This document shows positions 1-8,857 of a stretch of 38,843 bases of DNA, piece by piece. The stretch comes from Holosporales bacterium (GTDB lineage: Bacteria > Pseudomonadota > Alphaproteobacteria > UBA3830 > JAIRWN01). Below the pieces are notes generated by a model that saw only the letters and a list, made by a program, of their open reading frames with translations, was not told where the DNA came from and made no database searches. The stretch lies in contig JAIRYS010000004.1 of NCBI GenBank assembly GCA_031267535.1, forward strand, positions 1-38,843. Reading direction: 5' to 3'. The translations under genes and the position numbers were made by a program. The stretch's first letter is position 1. The number at the start of each line of letters is the position of its first letter.

Positions 1-825
1 CGCGGAATCGTCCATAATTGCTGATATATCCGGAGCGTCGGTGACTTTCATGCCAATGGAATGATAACCGGAATCCACGTATACGACCTCGCCAGTAACG
101 CCGGAGCTTAAATCGCTGATCATAAATACCGCCGTCCCACCAACATCCTCCAGCGTAGTGTTTCTTCTTAGCGGAGAGTTATACTGATTCCACTTCAATA
201 TATACCTAAAATCCCCTATGCCGGAGGATGCCCGCGTTCTGATTGGGCCAGCCGAAATAGCGTTTACCCTTATATTTCTGGGCCCCAGATCCGTCGCTAT
301 GTACCTTACGCTGGATTCCAGCGCCGCCTTAGCGATTCCCATGACGTTATAATTAGGAACAACTCGCTCTGCCCCCAAATATGAAAGCGCAATCATGCTT
401 CCGCCATTTGGCATCACCGACTGCACCCTCCTGCACAACGAAGTAAACGAATAGCAAGATACGTCCATCGTCTTGAGGAAATTATCCTTGGTTGTATCAT
501 AGTAGTTGCCACGTAGCTGGTTTTTGTCAGAATTTGCAACCGCATGTACTAAAAAATCAACAGACGCCCATTGAGTAGTTAATTGTTCAAAAAACGAGTC
601 GATACTGGCTTCGTCCAATACGTCGCATTCTATTAAAATCTTTGATCCAATAGCGTCCGCCAGCGGCTTAACGTCTTTCAAAAGCCGTTCTGATTGATAG
701 CTGAAGGCCAGTTCTGCGCCATGCTGGCCTAGACTTTTCGCTATGCCCCAGGCGATTGACCGCTCGTTGGCCATGCCCATAATAACGCCACGTTTGCCCT
801 TTAGGAGGTTAGAGATCATGTCCAT
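1..825 (-). CDS. fabI: Enoyl-[acyl-carrier-protein] reductase (NADH), SDR family; truncated by the window edge at its 3' end
   Basis: Manual reverse translation from ATG at 825: MDMISNLLKGKRGVIMGMANERSIAWGIAKSLGQHGAELAFSYQSERL...YNVMGIAKAALESSVRYIATDLGPRNIRVNAISAGPIRTRASSGIGDF...; FabI signature (ANxxSIAWGIA, YxxMGxAKAALE, AGPIRTxA). Not in the ORF track because it runs off the edge. Confidence 0.93.
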   Translation of the reverse strand, partial: MDMISNLLKGKRGVIMGMANERSIAWGIAKSLGQHGAELAFSYQSERLLKDVKPLADAIGSKILIECDVLDEASIDSFFEQLTTQWASVDFLVHAVANSDKNQLRGNYYDTTKDNFLKTMDVSCYSFTSLCRRVQSVMPNGGSMIALSYLGAERVVPNYNVMGIAKAALESSVRYIATDLGPRNIRVNAISAGPIRTRASSGIGDFRYILKWNQYNSPLRRNTTLEDVGGTAVFMISDLSSGVTGEVVYVDSGYHSIGMKVTDAPDISAIMDDSA

Positions 826-945
826 ATAGCAGCTTCCTTCTTAACGACTTGGCCCTAACATACATAGGGTTTTTAGTGAACATTGCTAAACCTAGCACAG
901 TATTGTAGAAATGCATAAAGATTAGAGCCAATCAAATGGTTTAAC

Positions 946-1019
946 TGGGGCGTAGCCAAGTGGTAAGGCAGCGGGTTTTGGTCCCGCCATCGTGGGTTCG
1001 AATCCTCCCGCCCCAACCA
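946..1019 (+). tRNA. tRNA-Gln (anticodon TTG), CCA encoded
   Basis: Acceptor TGGGGCG pairs with CGCCCCA, discriminator A, CCA at 1017-1019; anticodon loop in GGGTTTTGGTCCCG; T arm GTGGGTTCGAATCC. Confidence 0.95.
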
Positions 1020-1070
1020 AATATATTGGTTTTTTTGAATTCCTCGTTGATTTCTTAACGCGATACTGTC

Positions 1071-1961
1071 ATGAGACTTATATGCGGCCCAAATTGCGAC
1101 GCGGGGCTGGCTTACAGATTGGCCAGCCGCCTGAAAGCTGAATCCATATCCTGCCGTATCAACAATAAGGACGACCAAAGCGCAGAAGTAAAAATTGAAT
1201 CAAATCTAGACATGGAGTCAACAATCATAGTTGATTCGTTAATCCCTCCGCTTAATACCAGCTTAGTAAACCTTTTGCTGATTATTGACGCCGCTAAGCG
1301 TGCCGACGCTGGGGAAATAACCGCTTTTGTACCGTACTTCGGCTATGGCAGGCAGGATCGCATAATGCCCGGCGCGGCAGTTCCGGCTGAGCTGGTCGGC
1401 AGGCTTATTAAAACGTCCGGCGCCGACAGAATTTATTCAATCGATACCCACAGCGCAATAGCCGGGATCAACAACATCTGCCCAGCAAAATTGTTTGCCA
1501 AAAACCTGAATAAGCACACAAAGGGAATGACGCCGGGTAGTATAACAGTTTTATCGCCTGATAATGGCAGCATTGGGCGAGCAAGGCAATTAGCCGGCCT
1601 GTTGAATACTTCGTTTGCTTCAATCGCAAAAACAAGGTCCGGCAATGGTCAGGTTGCGGGAAGTCTTTCACGACCAACGCTCACAGAAAACTGCATAATA
1701 ATTGATGATATCATCGACAGCGGAGCAACCATGGATCACGCATGCATGACCTCCATAAAGGCGGGGGCCGAAAGTTTGATATTATGCTGTACACATTTGC
1801 TTAAATATGCATCTGCACAAATAATAATCGACAAATATCCTCAGATAACACAGTTACTAACAACAAACACCATTAATCAACCGGCGATATGCGGCAAACT
1901 GATATCATTAGATGCCTCTGGTCTGTTTGTAAAAAGCCTTTGTAAAGTGAGCATTTCTTAA
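1071..1961 (+). CDS. prs: Ribose-phosphate pyrophosphokinase (somewhat divergent)
   Basis: ORF 296 aa with PYFGYGRQDR, GADRIYSIDTH, and PRPP-binding loop IIIDDIIDSGATM. Confidence 0.88.
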   Translation: MRLICGPNCDAGLAYRLASRLKAESISCRINNKDDQSAEVKIESNLDMESTIIVDSLIPPLNTSLVNLLLIIDAAKRADAGEITAFVPYFGYGRQDRIMPGAAVPAELVGRLIKTSGADRIYSIDTHSAIAGINNICPAKLFAKNLNKHTKGMTPGSITVLSPDNGSIGRARQLAGLLNTSFASIAKTRSGNGQVAGSLSRPTLTENCIIIDDIIDSGATMDHACMTSIKAGAESLILCCTHLLKYASAQIIIDKYPQITQLLTTNTINQPAICGKLISLDASGLFVKSLCKVSIS

Positions 1962-2005
1962 TCCTTTGTAGGTAGCATTGTATATATAAGGTTGTGTGAA
2001 ACACA

Positions 2006-2500
2006 ATGATTGATGACAAACTGTGTTCGCGGCTGCTTTCCCCTTTGATGCAAGAAGTTCGTATGAATATGCTTGCAATGGCTGGCGTGAGTGATGTTGA
2101 GTTTCAAAACGGACAAATTTGTGAAGTTTCCAGTGTTAAACTGAACGAAGTCACCGTTTTTCAGGAAGCGTTGGGAGAGGTCTCTGGCCGAATTTGCCTT
2201 TCTTTTTCCAAACAAGTTGCGATTAACTTGAGCAACAAGATTATGTCCAAAATATGTGGCGAAAACGCCAATATAAAAGAGTTCAACGAAGACGCGGAAG
2301 AAGCTTTGAAGGAACTTTTGAACATAATTTTGGGGAAAGCTACGGCGCTTCTTGAGCAGGATAACCTCGGGCTTATATTTGAACCTCCGGTTATTTCACA
2401 GGATGCTGAACAAATGATGGAGGGGGCGTCAGAGGTGATAACGGCAAAAGCTTCGTCTTCTGCGATCGGCGATTTTGATTTGTTATACGTTGTGAAATAA
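2006..2500 (+). CDS. CheX/CheC-like chemotaxis phosphatase family protein
   Basis: 164 aa; EEALKELLNIILGKATALL....EPPVIS matches the E-x2-N phosphatase-type helix of CheX/CheC; directly upstream of a CheY-like regulator. Confidence 0.7.
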   Translation: MIDDKLCSRLLSPLMQEVRMNMLAMAGVSDVEFQNGQICEVSSVKLNEVTVFQEALGEVSGRICLSFSKQVAINLSNKIMSKICGENANIKEFNEDAEEALKELLNIILGKATALLEQDNLGLIFEPPVISQDAEQMMEGASEVITAKASSSAIGDFDLLYVVK

Positions 2501-2515
2501 CGCATAGAGAAAAGA

Positions 2516-2899
2516 ATGCTCAAGAACGATGCGACAATTTTGATAATAGACGATTCAAAAGTCGCGCGTATGATGCTTAAAAAAATCCTGAACGATCTGG
2601 GGTATGATAATATCGCAGAGGCTGTTGACGGGCCGGATGGCATAGCTTGCTATGCTGAGAAAGAGCCAAATTTGATTTTCCTTGATATAGTTATGCCGGG
2701 CATGACCGGCGATGAAGTTTTGGCTAATATCCGCGCGCTGGACGAGAAAACGCCAGTTATCATCCTGTCATCAGCAAGCAGCGAAATTCAAGTAGATATA
2801 TGTAGGCAAGTGGGTATTTCTGACTTCATCAAAAAACCGCTTACCATGGAAGCTGGGCCGGATACGATAAAAGCGGCTTTGGAAAAGCTCAACGCATAG
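2516..2899 (+). CDS. CheY-like single-domain response regulator
   Basis: 127 aa receiver domain: ILIIDDSKVARMML, LIFLDIVMPGMTGDE (phospho-Asp), LSSASS, DFIKKPL (conserved Lys). Confidence 0.92.
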   Translation: MLKNDATILIIDDSKVARMMLKKILNDLGYDNIAEAVDGPDGIACYAEKEPNLIFLDIVMPGMTGDEVLANIRALDEKTPVIILSSASSEIQVDICRQVGISDFIKKPLTMEAGPDTIKAALEKLNA

Positions 2900-3018
2900 A
2901 CTGCGTACGGCTAATCGTTTCGCAACGCCGCTTTACTGGCTCAGCCATCATTTAACTTGACATCATACGCACGTACAGCTAGGCTTCCGCAACGGTTATT
3001 TATAGCGGACTGCAGGAT

Positions 3019-3312
3019 ATGGCGCGGGTATGTAAAATCACTGGCAAAAGAGTTTTAACCGGCAATAATGTTAGTCATGCTAATAACAAAACCAGAAGGC
3101 GATTCTTGCCTAATCTTCAATCAGTTTCCTTTCCAAGTAGTCTTTTGAAGCGCCAAATCGGAATCAGCAGCATATCCCCTGCCGGGATACGTTTTGTCGA
3201 AAAATGCGGAGGTATTGATTCATTTTTGCTGAATACCCCAACCGGTAAGCTTTCTCAGCCTATGAGAAAACTTCAAAAAACGCTCATGACGTTTGAACAA
3301 ACAGACGAATGA
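3019..3312 (+). CDS. rpmB: 50S ribosomal protein L28
   Basis: MARVCKITGKRVLTGNNVSHANNKTRRRFLPNLQ is the L28 N-terminus. Confidence 0.95.
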   Translation: MARVCKITGKRVLTGNNVSHANNKTRRRFLPNLQSVSFPSSLLKRQIGISSISPAGIRFVEKCGGIDSFLLNTPTGKLSQPMRKLQKTLMTFEQTDE

Positions 3313-3347
3313 TTCAAGTCGGATAGACTATTATTGAGAAGGTGTGT

Positions 3348-4127
3348 TTATACTTCTATTGTAAGGCCGTCGCAGGCAGGAATCATATGATCGGGTAGCC
3401 TGCAGAGCAAATCATCATAATCGGCATTCAGTCCCATATTGGTTAGGAATATTCGTTTTGGCTTTATTACTTCCGCCCACTTTAGAACTTGCTCCAGCCC
3501 GGCATGAGTTGAATTTGTCCCGACTTCTAAGCATTCGACAATCCAAACGTCAATGCCTTGTAAGCGCTTGATATTTTCCGGCGGCAAATCCTTCATTTCA
3601 ATCGTGTAGGCGAAGTTCCCTACACGCAGGCCCAAAGTATTGCAAGGCCCGTGGTCCTGAACCATCCAGACACAGCTTATACCGCAAATATCCAACGGAT
3701 TATCTTTAACAACTCGCGCGCTTAGGCAGGTGGAGTACCAAGTTCGGTTAAATGCGCCAGGGTCAAATAGATAACTAAACCGCATGGTGATATCGTTAAT
3801 GGTATCTTGGTCGCCGTACACAGGGATTATCTTGTTATGAGCTTGGGATATTCTTCTAAGTTCGTTTATGCCGTGCGTATGGTCGCCATGCATGTGCGTG
3901 TAAAACACCGCGTCGATTCGATTTACTCCAGCGCTTAGAAGTTGATACCGCAAATCAGGAGACGTATCGACCAGCAGATTGGTATCCGCGCTTTGTATTA
4001 GGATAGAGGATCTGGTACGGCGATTTTTGGGGTTTTGAGGATTACAAGCCCCCCAGCCGAATCCAACATCAGGAACGCCGCCTGATGACCCACACCCTAA
4101 AATCCTGACCGTTAACCGCTTAGACAT
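3348..4127 (-). CDS. MBL-fold metal-dependent hydrolase, PhnP/RNase Z-like
   Basis: GCGSSGGVPDVGFGWGACNPQNPKNRRTRSS, YTHMHGDHTHGINELR, QDHGPCNTLGLRVG; adjacent to tatD, a common order. Two C-terminal ligand positions look substituted (see findings). Confidence 0.88.
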   Translation of the reverse strand: MSKRLTVRILGCGSSGGVPDVGFGWGACNPQNPKNRRTRSSILIQSADTNLLVDTSPDLRYQLLSAGVNRIDAVFYTHMHGDHTHGINELRRISQAHNKIIPVYGDQDTINDITMRFSYLFDPGAFNRTWYSTCLSARVVKDNPLDICGISCVWMVQDHGPCNTLGLRVGNFAYTIEMKDLPPENIKRLQGIDVWIVECLEVGTNSTHAGLEQVLKWAEVIKPKRIFLTNMGLNADYDDLLCRLPDHMIPACDGLTIEV

Positions 4128-4905
4128 TGATTGCTTTCGTAAACAGAGCGTAAAAGTTTTTGTGTATTTGTGCAGTTAAGTCTCGGATATCGACGCCTCT
4201 AAGTTCGGCAATTTTTTCGGCGACATGCTTTACATAAGCCGGCTCGTTTCGCTTGCCGCGTACAGGTTCCGGCGCGAGGAAAGGGGCGTCTGTCTCAGCC
4301 AAAATGCGATTTATTGGCGCTTTCTTGACCAGTTCGCGCAAAACGTCAGATTTCTTAAAGGTTATTATTCCGGAAAACGAGATATAAAACCCCAAATCAA
4401 GCGCCTGCCGCATAAGCCATTCGCTTCCTGCAAAACAATGAATAACCCCGCTTGCTGCGCCGATGGATTTGAGTATCCTTATCGTGTCTTCTTCGGCGTT
4501 TCTGGTATGAATAATCAAGGGCAATCCTGCGCTTATGCCGGCTTTGGCTTGTAGAGTGAAAAGTTTCTTCTGTAGCATGTGGTCAATACCGTCGTAAGAA
4601 TAATCCAAACCAATTTCACCCACGGACACAGTTTTGGGATTTTGGGCGCAGGTTTGTATCCAAGCTGATATGGCTTGTTCATCCAAAGAATCGGCATATT
4701 CCTGGGTCTCGCTGGGATGTATGCCAACAGTGTTGAATATGCCCTCGTATTCTTCGGAAATGTCCAGCATTTGTGGATAATCGGACGTCTTTGTGCAAAC
4801 AGACAGCATAACTGTAATTCCGCCTGACCTAGCTCGGCCAATTATATCAGGCAAATCATTACTAAACTCGCAAGAGGCGATGTGACAATGGCTGTCTATT
4901 AGCAT
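4120..4905 (-). CDS. tatD: TatD family metal-dependent hydrolase (DNase)
   Basis: MLIDSHCHI, GEIGLDYSYD, LIIHTRNAEED, GVIHCFAGS, AETDAPFLAPEPVRGKRNEPAYV. Confidence 0.95.
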   Translation of the reverse strand: MLIDSHCHIASCEFSNDLPDIIGRARSGGITVMLSVCTKTSDYPQMLDISEEYEGIFNTVGIHPSETQEYADSLDEQAISAWIQTCAQNPKTVSVGEIGLDYSYDGIDHMLQKKLFTLQAKAGISAGLPLIIHTRNAEEDTIRILKSIGAASGVIHCFAGSEWLMRQALDLGFYISFSGIITFKKSDVLRELVKKAPINRILAETDAPFLAPEPVRGKRNEPAYVKHVAEKIAELRGVDIRDLTAQIHKNFYALFTKAINV

Positions 4906-4911
4906 AACGCA

Positions 4912-5715
4912 GTGATTCGTAATATCATACGGCTTATCCCAGGATTAGGCTGGGAAATACAGTTGGTGCAACGATATATGCTTGAAGGTTTTTTCGCAAT
5001 CCTCAACACAGAGGCCGTGGCTTTGATAGAACTTATTTTTTGCGTGACTTTTATGTTGATGCTGCTGAAGTACTTTGGCGCTTATGGACTGTATGTCTAT
5101 ATAACTGTTATATCAATCGTCGCCAATATTCAGAACCTGAGAGTAGTAAACTATTTGTTTATGGCCGATCCCATGGTGCTTGGAACAATAACGTTCTCAA
5201 CGATGTTTATCGCCGGTAACCTAATGACCGAATATTACGGCCCGATTGTGGCCAGGCGCGGCGTTTTAGCAAGCGTATTCGGCTATGGCATGTTCTCGTT
5301 TCTGATGCTTACGACAAGCTGCTATCCAGTTGGACAGAACGTGCCTTCTGGCGTATTGGATATGTGCGCTGAGCTTAAACAAGTATTTACGCCTGTTCCA
5401 TACTTGTTTGTGGCAAGCGTGCTGGCCTTGATGATTGCACAGTATACCAATGTTGCCATATATGCGGCGGTAAAACACGTAACGCCAGCGCGGTTCATGT
5501 GGATTCGTTCTTTTGTCTCTCTCACTTTGTCCATATTTGTCGATGGCGTTGTATATGCAATATTGGCGTGGAAAGTGTTTTATGCTTTGCCTATAGACTG
5601 GGGTACGCTGTTTAAGACCTATGTCTTAAGAAATTATGTCTTGTCCGTGTTGATTTTATGGTGCAGCTCTCCGGTAGTGTGCTTGGCCGAGAAATTCATC
5701 CCGGAAGACAGATAA
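4912..5715 (+). CDS. Queuosine precursor/queuine transporter, YhhQ (vut_1) family; exact start uncertain
   Basis: 267 aa hydrophobic; AGNLMTEYYGPIVARRGVLASVFGYGMF resembles the N-x-ITE-x-YG motif region of YhhQ; stop adjoins the ATG of tgt. Confidence 0.82.
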   Translation: MIRNIIRLIPGLGWEIQLVQRYMLEGFFAILNTEAVALIELIFCVTFMLMLLKYFGAYGLYVYITVISIVANIQNLRVVNYLFMADPMVLGTITFSTMFIAGNLMTEYYGPIVARRGVLASVFGYGMFSFLMLTTSCYPVGQNVPSGVLDMCAELKQVFTPVPYLFVASVLALMIAQYTNVAIYAAVKHVTPARFMWIRSFVSLTLSIFVDGVVYAILAWKVFYALPIDWGTLFKTYVLRNYVLSVLILWCSSPVVCLAEKFIPEDR

Positions 5716-6909
5716 ATGAATGATTTGTACCCAAACTTCAGCTTTTCGGTTACCAGCCAAAACGGCGGCGCCCGTACAGGTGTAATCAAGTGTCCGCATG
5801 GCTGTATTGAGACGCCGGCCTTTATCTTTTGTGGGACCAAAGCTTCGGTTAAGGGATTGTTTCCAGATCAACTGCTTAACGCCGGTACGCAGATTATACT
5901 TTCAAACACCTACCACCTGATGCTTCAGCCAGGAGCGGAAATCATACAAAAAGCCGGAGGATTGCATAAATTCATGGGCTGGAACAGACCGCTGCTTAGC
6001 GATTCCGGCGGATTTCAAATATTCAGCCTGGGACACGGCTCTGTGTCAGATGAAATAAAAGGAAGAAGGCCGGTAGGCAGATCCCCATCGGTGATCGATA
6101 TCGCTGAAGGCGGGGTGCTGTTTAAGTCTTATGTCGACGGCAGTCAGCAAGAACTTACCCCAGAAAAATCAGTCGATATACAAAGGAAATTAGGGGTGGA
6201 TTTCATGTTAACCCTAGACGAATGTACGCCGTATCATGCTGATCAAGAATACACTGAACAATCAATGCAACGCAGCCACAGATGGGAAAAGCGCTCTCTG
6301 GATGAATTTATAAAATGCAACGACGGCACGCAGTCGATCTATGGTATAGTGCAAGGCGGCGTGTATCCAGAGTTTAGGCAGCAAAGCGCGGATTTTGTCA
6401 ATGAGCAGCCCTTTTTTGGCATTGCGATTGGAGGAACGTTGGGGTCAACTAAGCAACAGATGTATGATATTGTAAGCGAATGTGTAGGTAGAATTGACAG
6501 AACGCGCCCAGTACATCTTCTTGGTATAGGCGGGATAAGCGATATATTTCATAATGTAGAATCTGGCATAGATACGCTTGATTGCGTAAGCCCAACCCGT
6601 ATAGCCAGGCACGGAGGCGCACTTGTTGCGCCATTGCACCGCGACAACAAAAATCGCGAGCATATCAATTTGAAAAGGTCGATGTACGAAATTGACGGCA
6701 GTCCCATTCAAACAGATTGCGGCTGTTACACGTGCCAGCACTTCTCCAGAGCCTATCTGCACCATCTGATAAAAGCGAATGAAATGCTAGCTTTGCAAGC
6801 TATCACCGTGCATAATGTCACATTTATAAACAACCTAATGTCATTGATACGCGATGCGATACGTTCGGGAACTTTTGCAAAACTTAAAGATGATTGGGCT
6901 GGCGATTAG
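5716..6909 (+). CDS. tgt: tRNA-guanine transglycosylase
   Basis: LSNTYHLMLQPGAEII, LLSDSGGFQIFSLG, IYGIVQGGVYPEFRQQSA, DTLDCVSPTRIARHG, C-x-C zinc motif CGCYTCQHFSRAYLHHL. Confidence 0.95.
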   Translation: MNDLYPNFSFSVTSQNGGARTGVIKCPHGCIETPAFIFCGTKASVKGLFPDQLLNAGTQIILSNTYHLMLQPGAEIIQKAGGLHKFMGWNRPLLSDSGGFQIFSLGHGSVSDEIKGRRPVGRSPSVIDIAEGGVLFKSYVDGSQQELTPEKSVDIQRKLGVDFMLTLDECTPYHADQEYTEQSMQRSHRWEKRSLDEFIKCNDGTQSIYGIVQGGVYPEFRQQSADFVNEQPFFGIAIGGTLGSTKQQMYDIVSECVGRIDRTRPVHLLGIGGISDIFHNVESGIDTLDCVSPTRIARHGGALVAPLHRDNKNREHINLKRSMYEIDGSPIQTDCGCYTCQHFSRAYLHHLIKANEMLALQAITVHNVTFINNLMSLIRDAIRSGTFAKLKDDWAGD

Positions 6910-8857
6910 GTACAGTAACCCAAAGCCATTGCTTGTTGTTTTGGTTTGCTTAGCGCTGGCCGGCATTTGCCGCACGGAGCCAGCTTTAGTTAAAGATAGA
7001 AAGCATATTTTTCAGTACAAAGTAGTAATAAAAAAAATCAAAAACAATAAACTGTTGCCAGAAGATTTTTGGGAATTGTTTAAACACGATTCAAAACTGT
7101 TTATGTATGCAACGCGACCTGTAAGAAGCCTAAAGTTGCTTGATAGCCGGGCTAAACAGGATATTAAATCATTAAAACTAAGAATTCGAGCCTACGGGCA
7201 TTTTGCCGACAATGTCAGCTATACGATATCTGTGGACCGGCAAAACGGCGCTTTGGTTACTATAATACCAGACTTTGGTCCGGTGTTTAAAATCGCCGAC
7301 GTAAAAGTGCATTGTTTGTCAGATAAAACCGGCGTTAGAGTTCTTAGCCCGCTGAAGTCGTTGCTGGGCAAGTCGGCCTCGTACACAAATACAGAGGCCG
7401 CCGCTTACGTAATCGAAAAAACGTATGGTCAGCAAGGATATCCTTTGGCCAAGGTTACAGAAAAGATTGAGAGGATAAATCGCAAAAACAGAACTATAAC
7501 CTTGGAATTTAGCGTTGTTCCCGGGCAATTTTTGCTGTTTGGCGATACAAAGATCAAGGTATCTAACTACCTTAATCGCAAGTTTATAGAAAATCGCATC
7601 GCATGGAAGCAAGGAGATCCTTACGATGTAAGCAAAATAGAAAAAACAACCAAAAAGTTGCTTAACACACAGATATTTTCGTATGTCGACATCCAAGGTC
7701 ATGTTGGCAAGTCCGGCAAATACACCCCGGTTACAGTTAATTTAATCAACGATAAACAGCGTGTGTTAGAGTTGGGCGGAGGACTATCAACCACATCTAT
7801 GCAGCGAAGAACCCGCAGTGGATTTAGGCTGAACAAACTGGACGGCGGCATTAAATCTGTCGTAGCAAAGGCGTCCTGGACGCATTTTAACATGTTTGGA
7901 GGAGGAGAGCGTTTCCGTGCCAGCCTTAAAATGACGCCTGCTTCAATTTTTGACAGCAAGAAAGGGCGTAATTTTGAATCGACATTAGATACAGAATTAA
8001 TGCAGCCGGATGTGCTGAAAACCGACAATGCCGCAATATACCACTTAAAGTGGTCCAGAGAGCCAACCTATGTGTACCTTAAACAAGGCGTTTTGGCTGA
8101 AGGCCTGTATGAAATACCAATAGAAAGCAAAACCAATGTACGAGCCGGGCTGTCGATTGAATTTGCTCGAACACATGATTTTGGCGCGTCCAGTATAGAC
8201 TATGGTGTGGCGAAGGACGTAACCTACACGATGCTTGGCATTCCGATTTATCTTATCTATAACTCTTACGACCATCCGCTGAATCCATCAAGCGGGTGCA
8301 ATATCAGTGTTGTAGATCTGCCTCAGTATGGCAAAGTTAATTATGCCAGCGACAAAACATCTGGGTTTCATGGTCTGAATTACCTGGAAGGTAGAGCCTC
8401 AGTCGCTCAATCGGTTGGCAGGACGAAAAGATTCATAGTGGCCGCTTGGACAGCCCTTAAACAAGTCTCGGGGTTAGCTTTTACCAAGCTTCCGTTGGAC
8501 AAACGTCTGTATGCCGGCGGTATGAATTCTGTACGAGGATACTCCGATCAAATGGCCGGTCCTGTCATAGACAAATCTACTGAACCTATGGGGGGACGAT
8601 CAATTTTTGAGCTTGGCGCAGAGCTCAGGGTGAAAATAACCAGCAAGATAGGCCTAGTGTCATTCCTAGAAGGCGCAAAGGTAGCCCAAAGCTTATGGCC
8701 AACTGGGGGCGACAAATTTTATAAAGGGTGGGGCGTTGGCTTCAGGTATTATACCAGTATTGGCCCTGTACGCGCAGATCTTGCGTTTCCATGTCAAAAA
8801 AGAAAGGGCATAGATTCTCCAATGCAATTTTTAATCAGTTTGGGACAAGCGTTTTAA
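6890..8857 (+). CDS. tamA: Outer-membrane translocation and assembly module TamA (BamA/Omp85 superfamily)
   Basis: Signal-like N-terminus (MIGLAIRYSNPKPLLVVLVCLALAGICRTE), POTRA-like repeats, barrel motifs RLYAGGMNSVRGYSDQMAGP and GPVRADLAFP, terminal Phe; followed by a tamB-like gene. Track start 6854 lies inside tgt; ATG 6890 is preferred. Confidence 0.9.
   Translation: MIGLAIRYSNPKPLLVVLVCLALAGICRTEPALVKDRKHIFQYKVVIKKIKNNKLLPEDFWELFKHDSKLFMYATRPVRSLKLLDSRAKQDIKSLKLRIRAYGHFADNVSYTISVDRQNGALVTIIPDFGPVFKIADVKVHCLSDKTGVRVLSPLKSLLGKSASYTNTEAAAYVIEKTYGQQGYPLAKVTEKIERINRKNRTITLEFSVVPGQFLLFGDTKIKVSNYLNRKFIENRIAWKQGDPYDVSKIEKTTKKLLNTQIFSYVDIQGHVGKSGKYTPVTVNLINDKQRVLELGGGLSTTSMQRRTRSGFRLNKLDGGIKSVVAKASWTHFNMFGGGERFRASLKMTPASIFDSKKGRNFESTLDTELMQPDVLKTDNAAIYHLKWSREPTYVYLKQGVLAEGLYEIPIESKTNVRAGLSIEFARTHDFGASSIDYGVAKDVTYTMLGIPIYLIYNSYDHPLNPSSGCNISVVDLPQYGKVNYASDKTSGFHGLNYLEGRASVAQSVGRTKRFIVAAWTALKQVSGLAFTKLPLDKRLYAGGMNSVRGYSDQMAGPVIDKSTEPMGGRSIFELGAELRVKITSKIGLVSFLEGAKVAQSLWPTGGDKFYKGWGVGFRYYTSIGPVRADLAFPCQKRKGIDSPMQFLISLGQAF

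Noticed and set aside
873-1178. 101-aa minus ORF spanning tRNA-Gln
   Set aside because: WLGREDSNPRWRDQNPLPYHLATPQ is the reverse translation of the tRNA; not a gene.
2161-2643. 160-aa minus ORF antisense to the CheX/CheY-like genes
   Set aside because: Shadow ORF with serine/isoleucine-rich low-information sequence opposite two well-supported genes.
8728-8856. Upstream extension of the TamB ORF in the track
   Set aside because: Overlaps the conserved tamA C-terminus; ATG 8857 gives a clean N-terminal TM and TAATG coupling.
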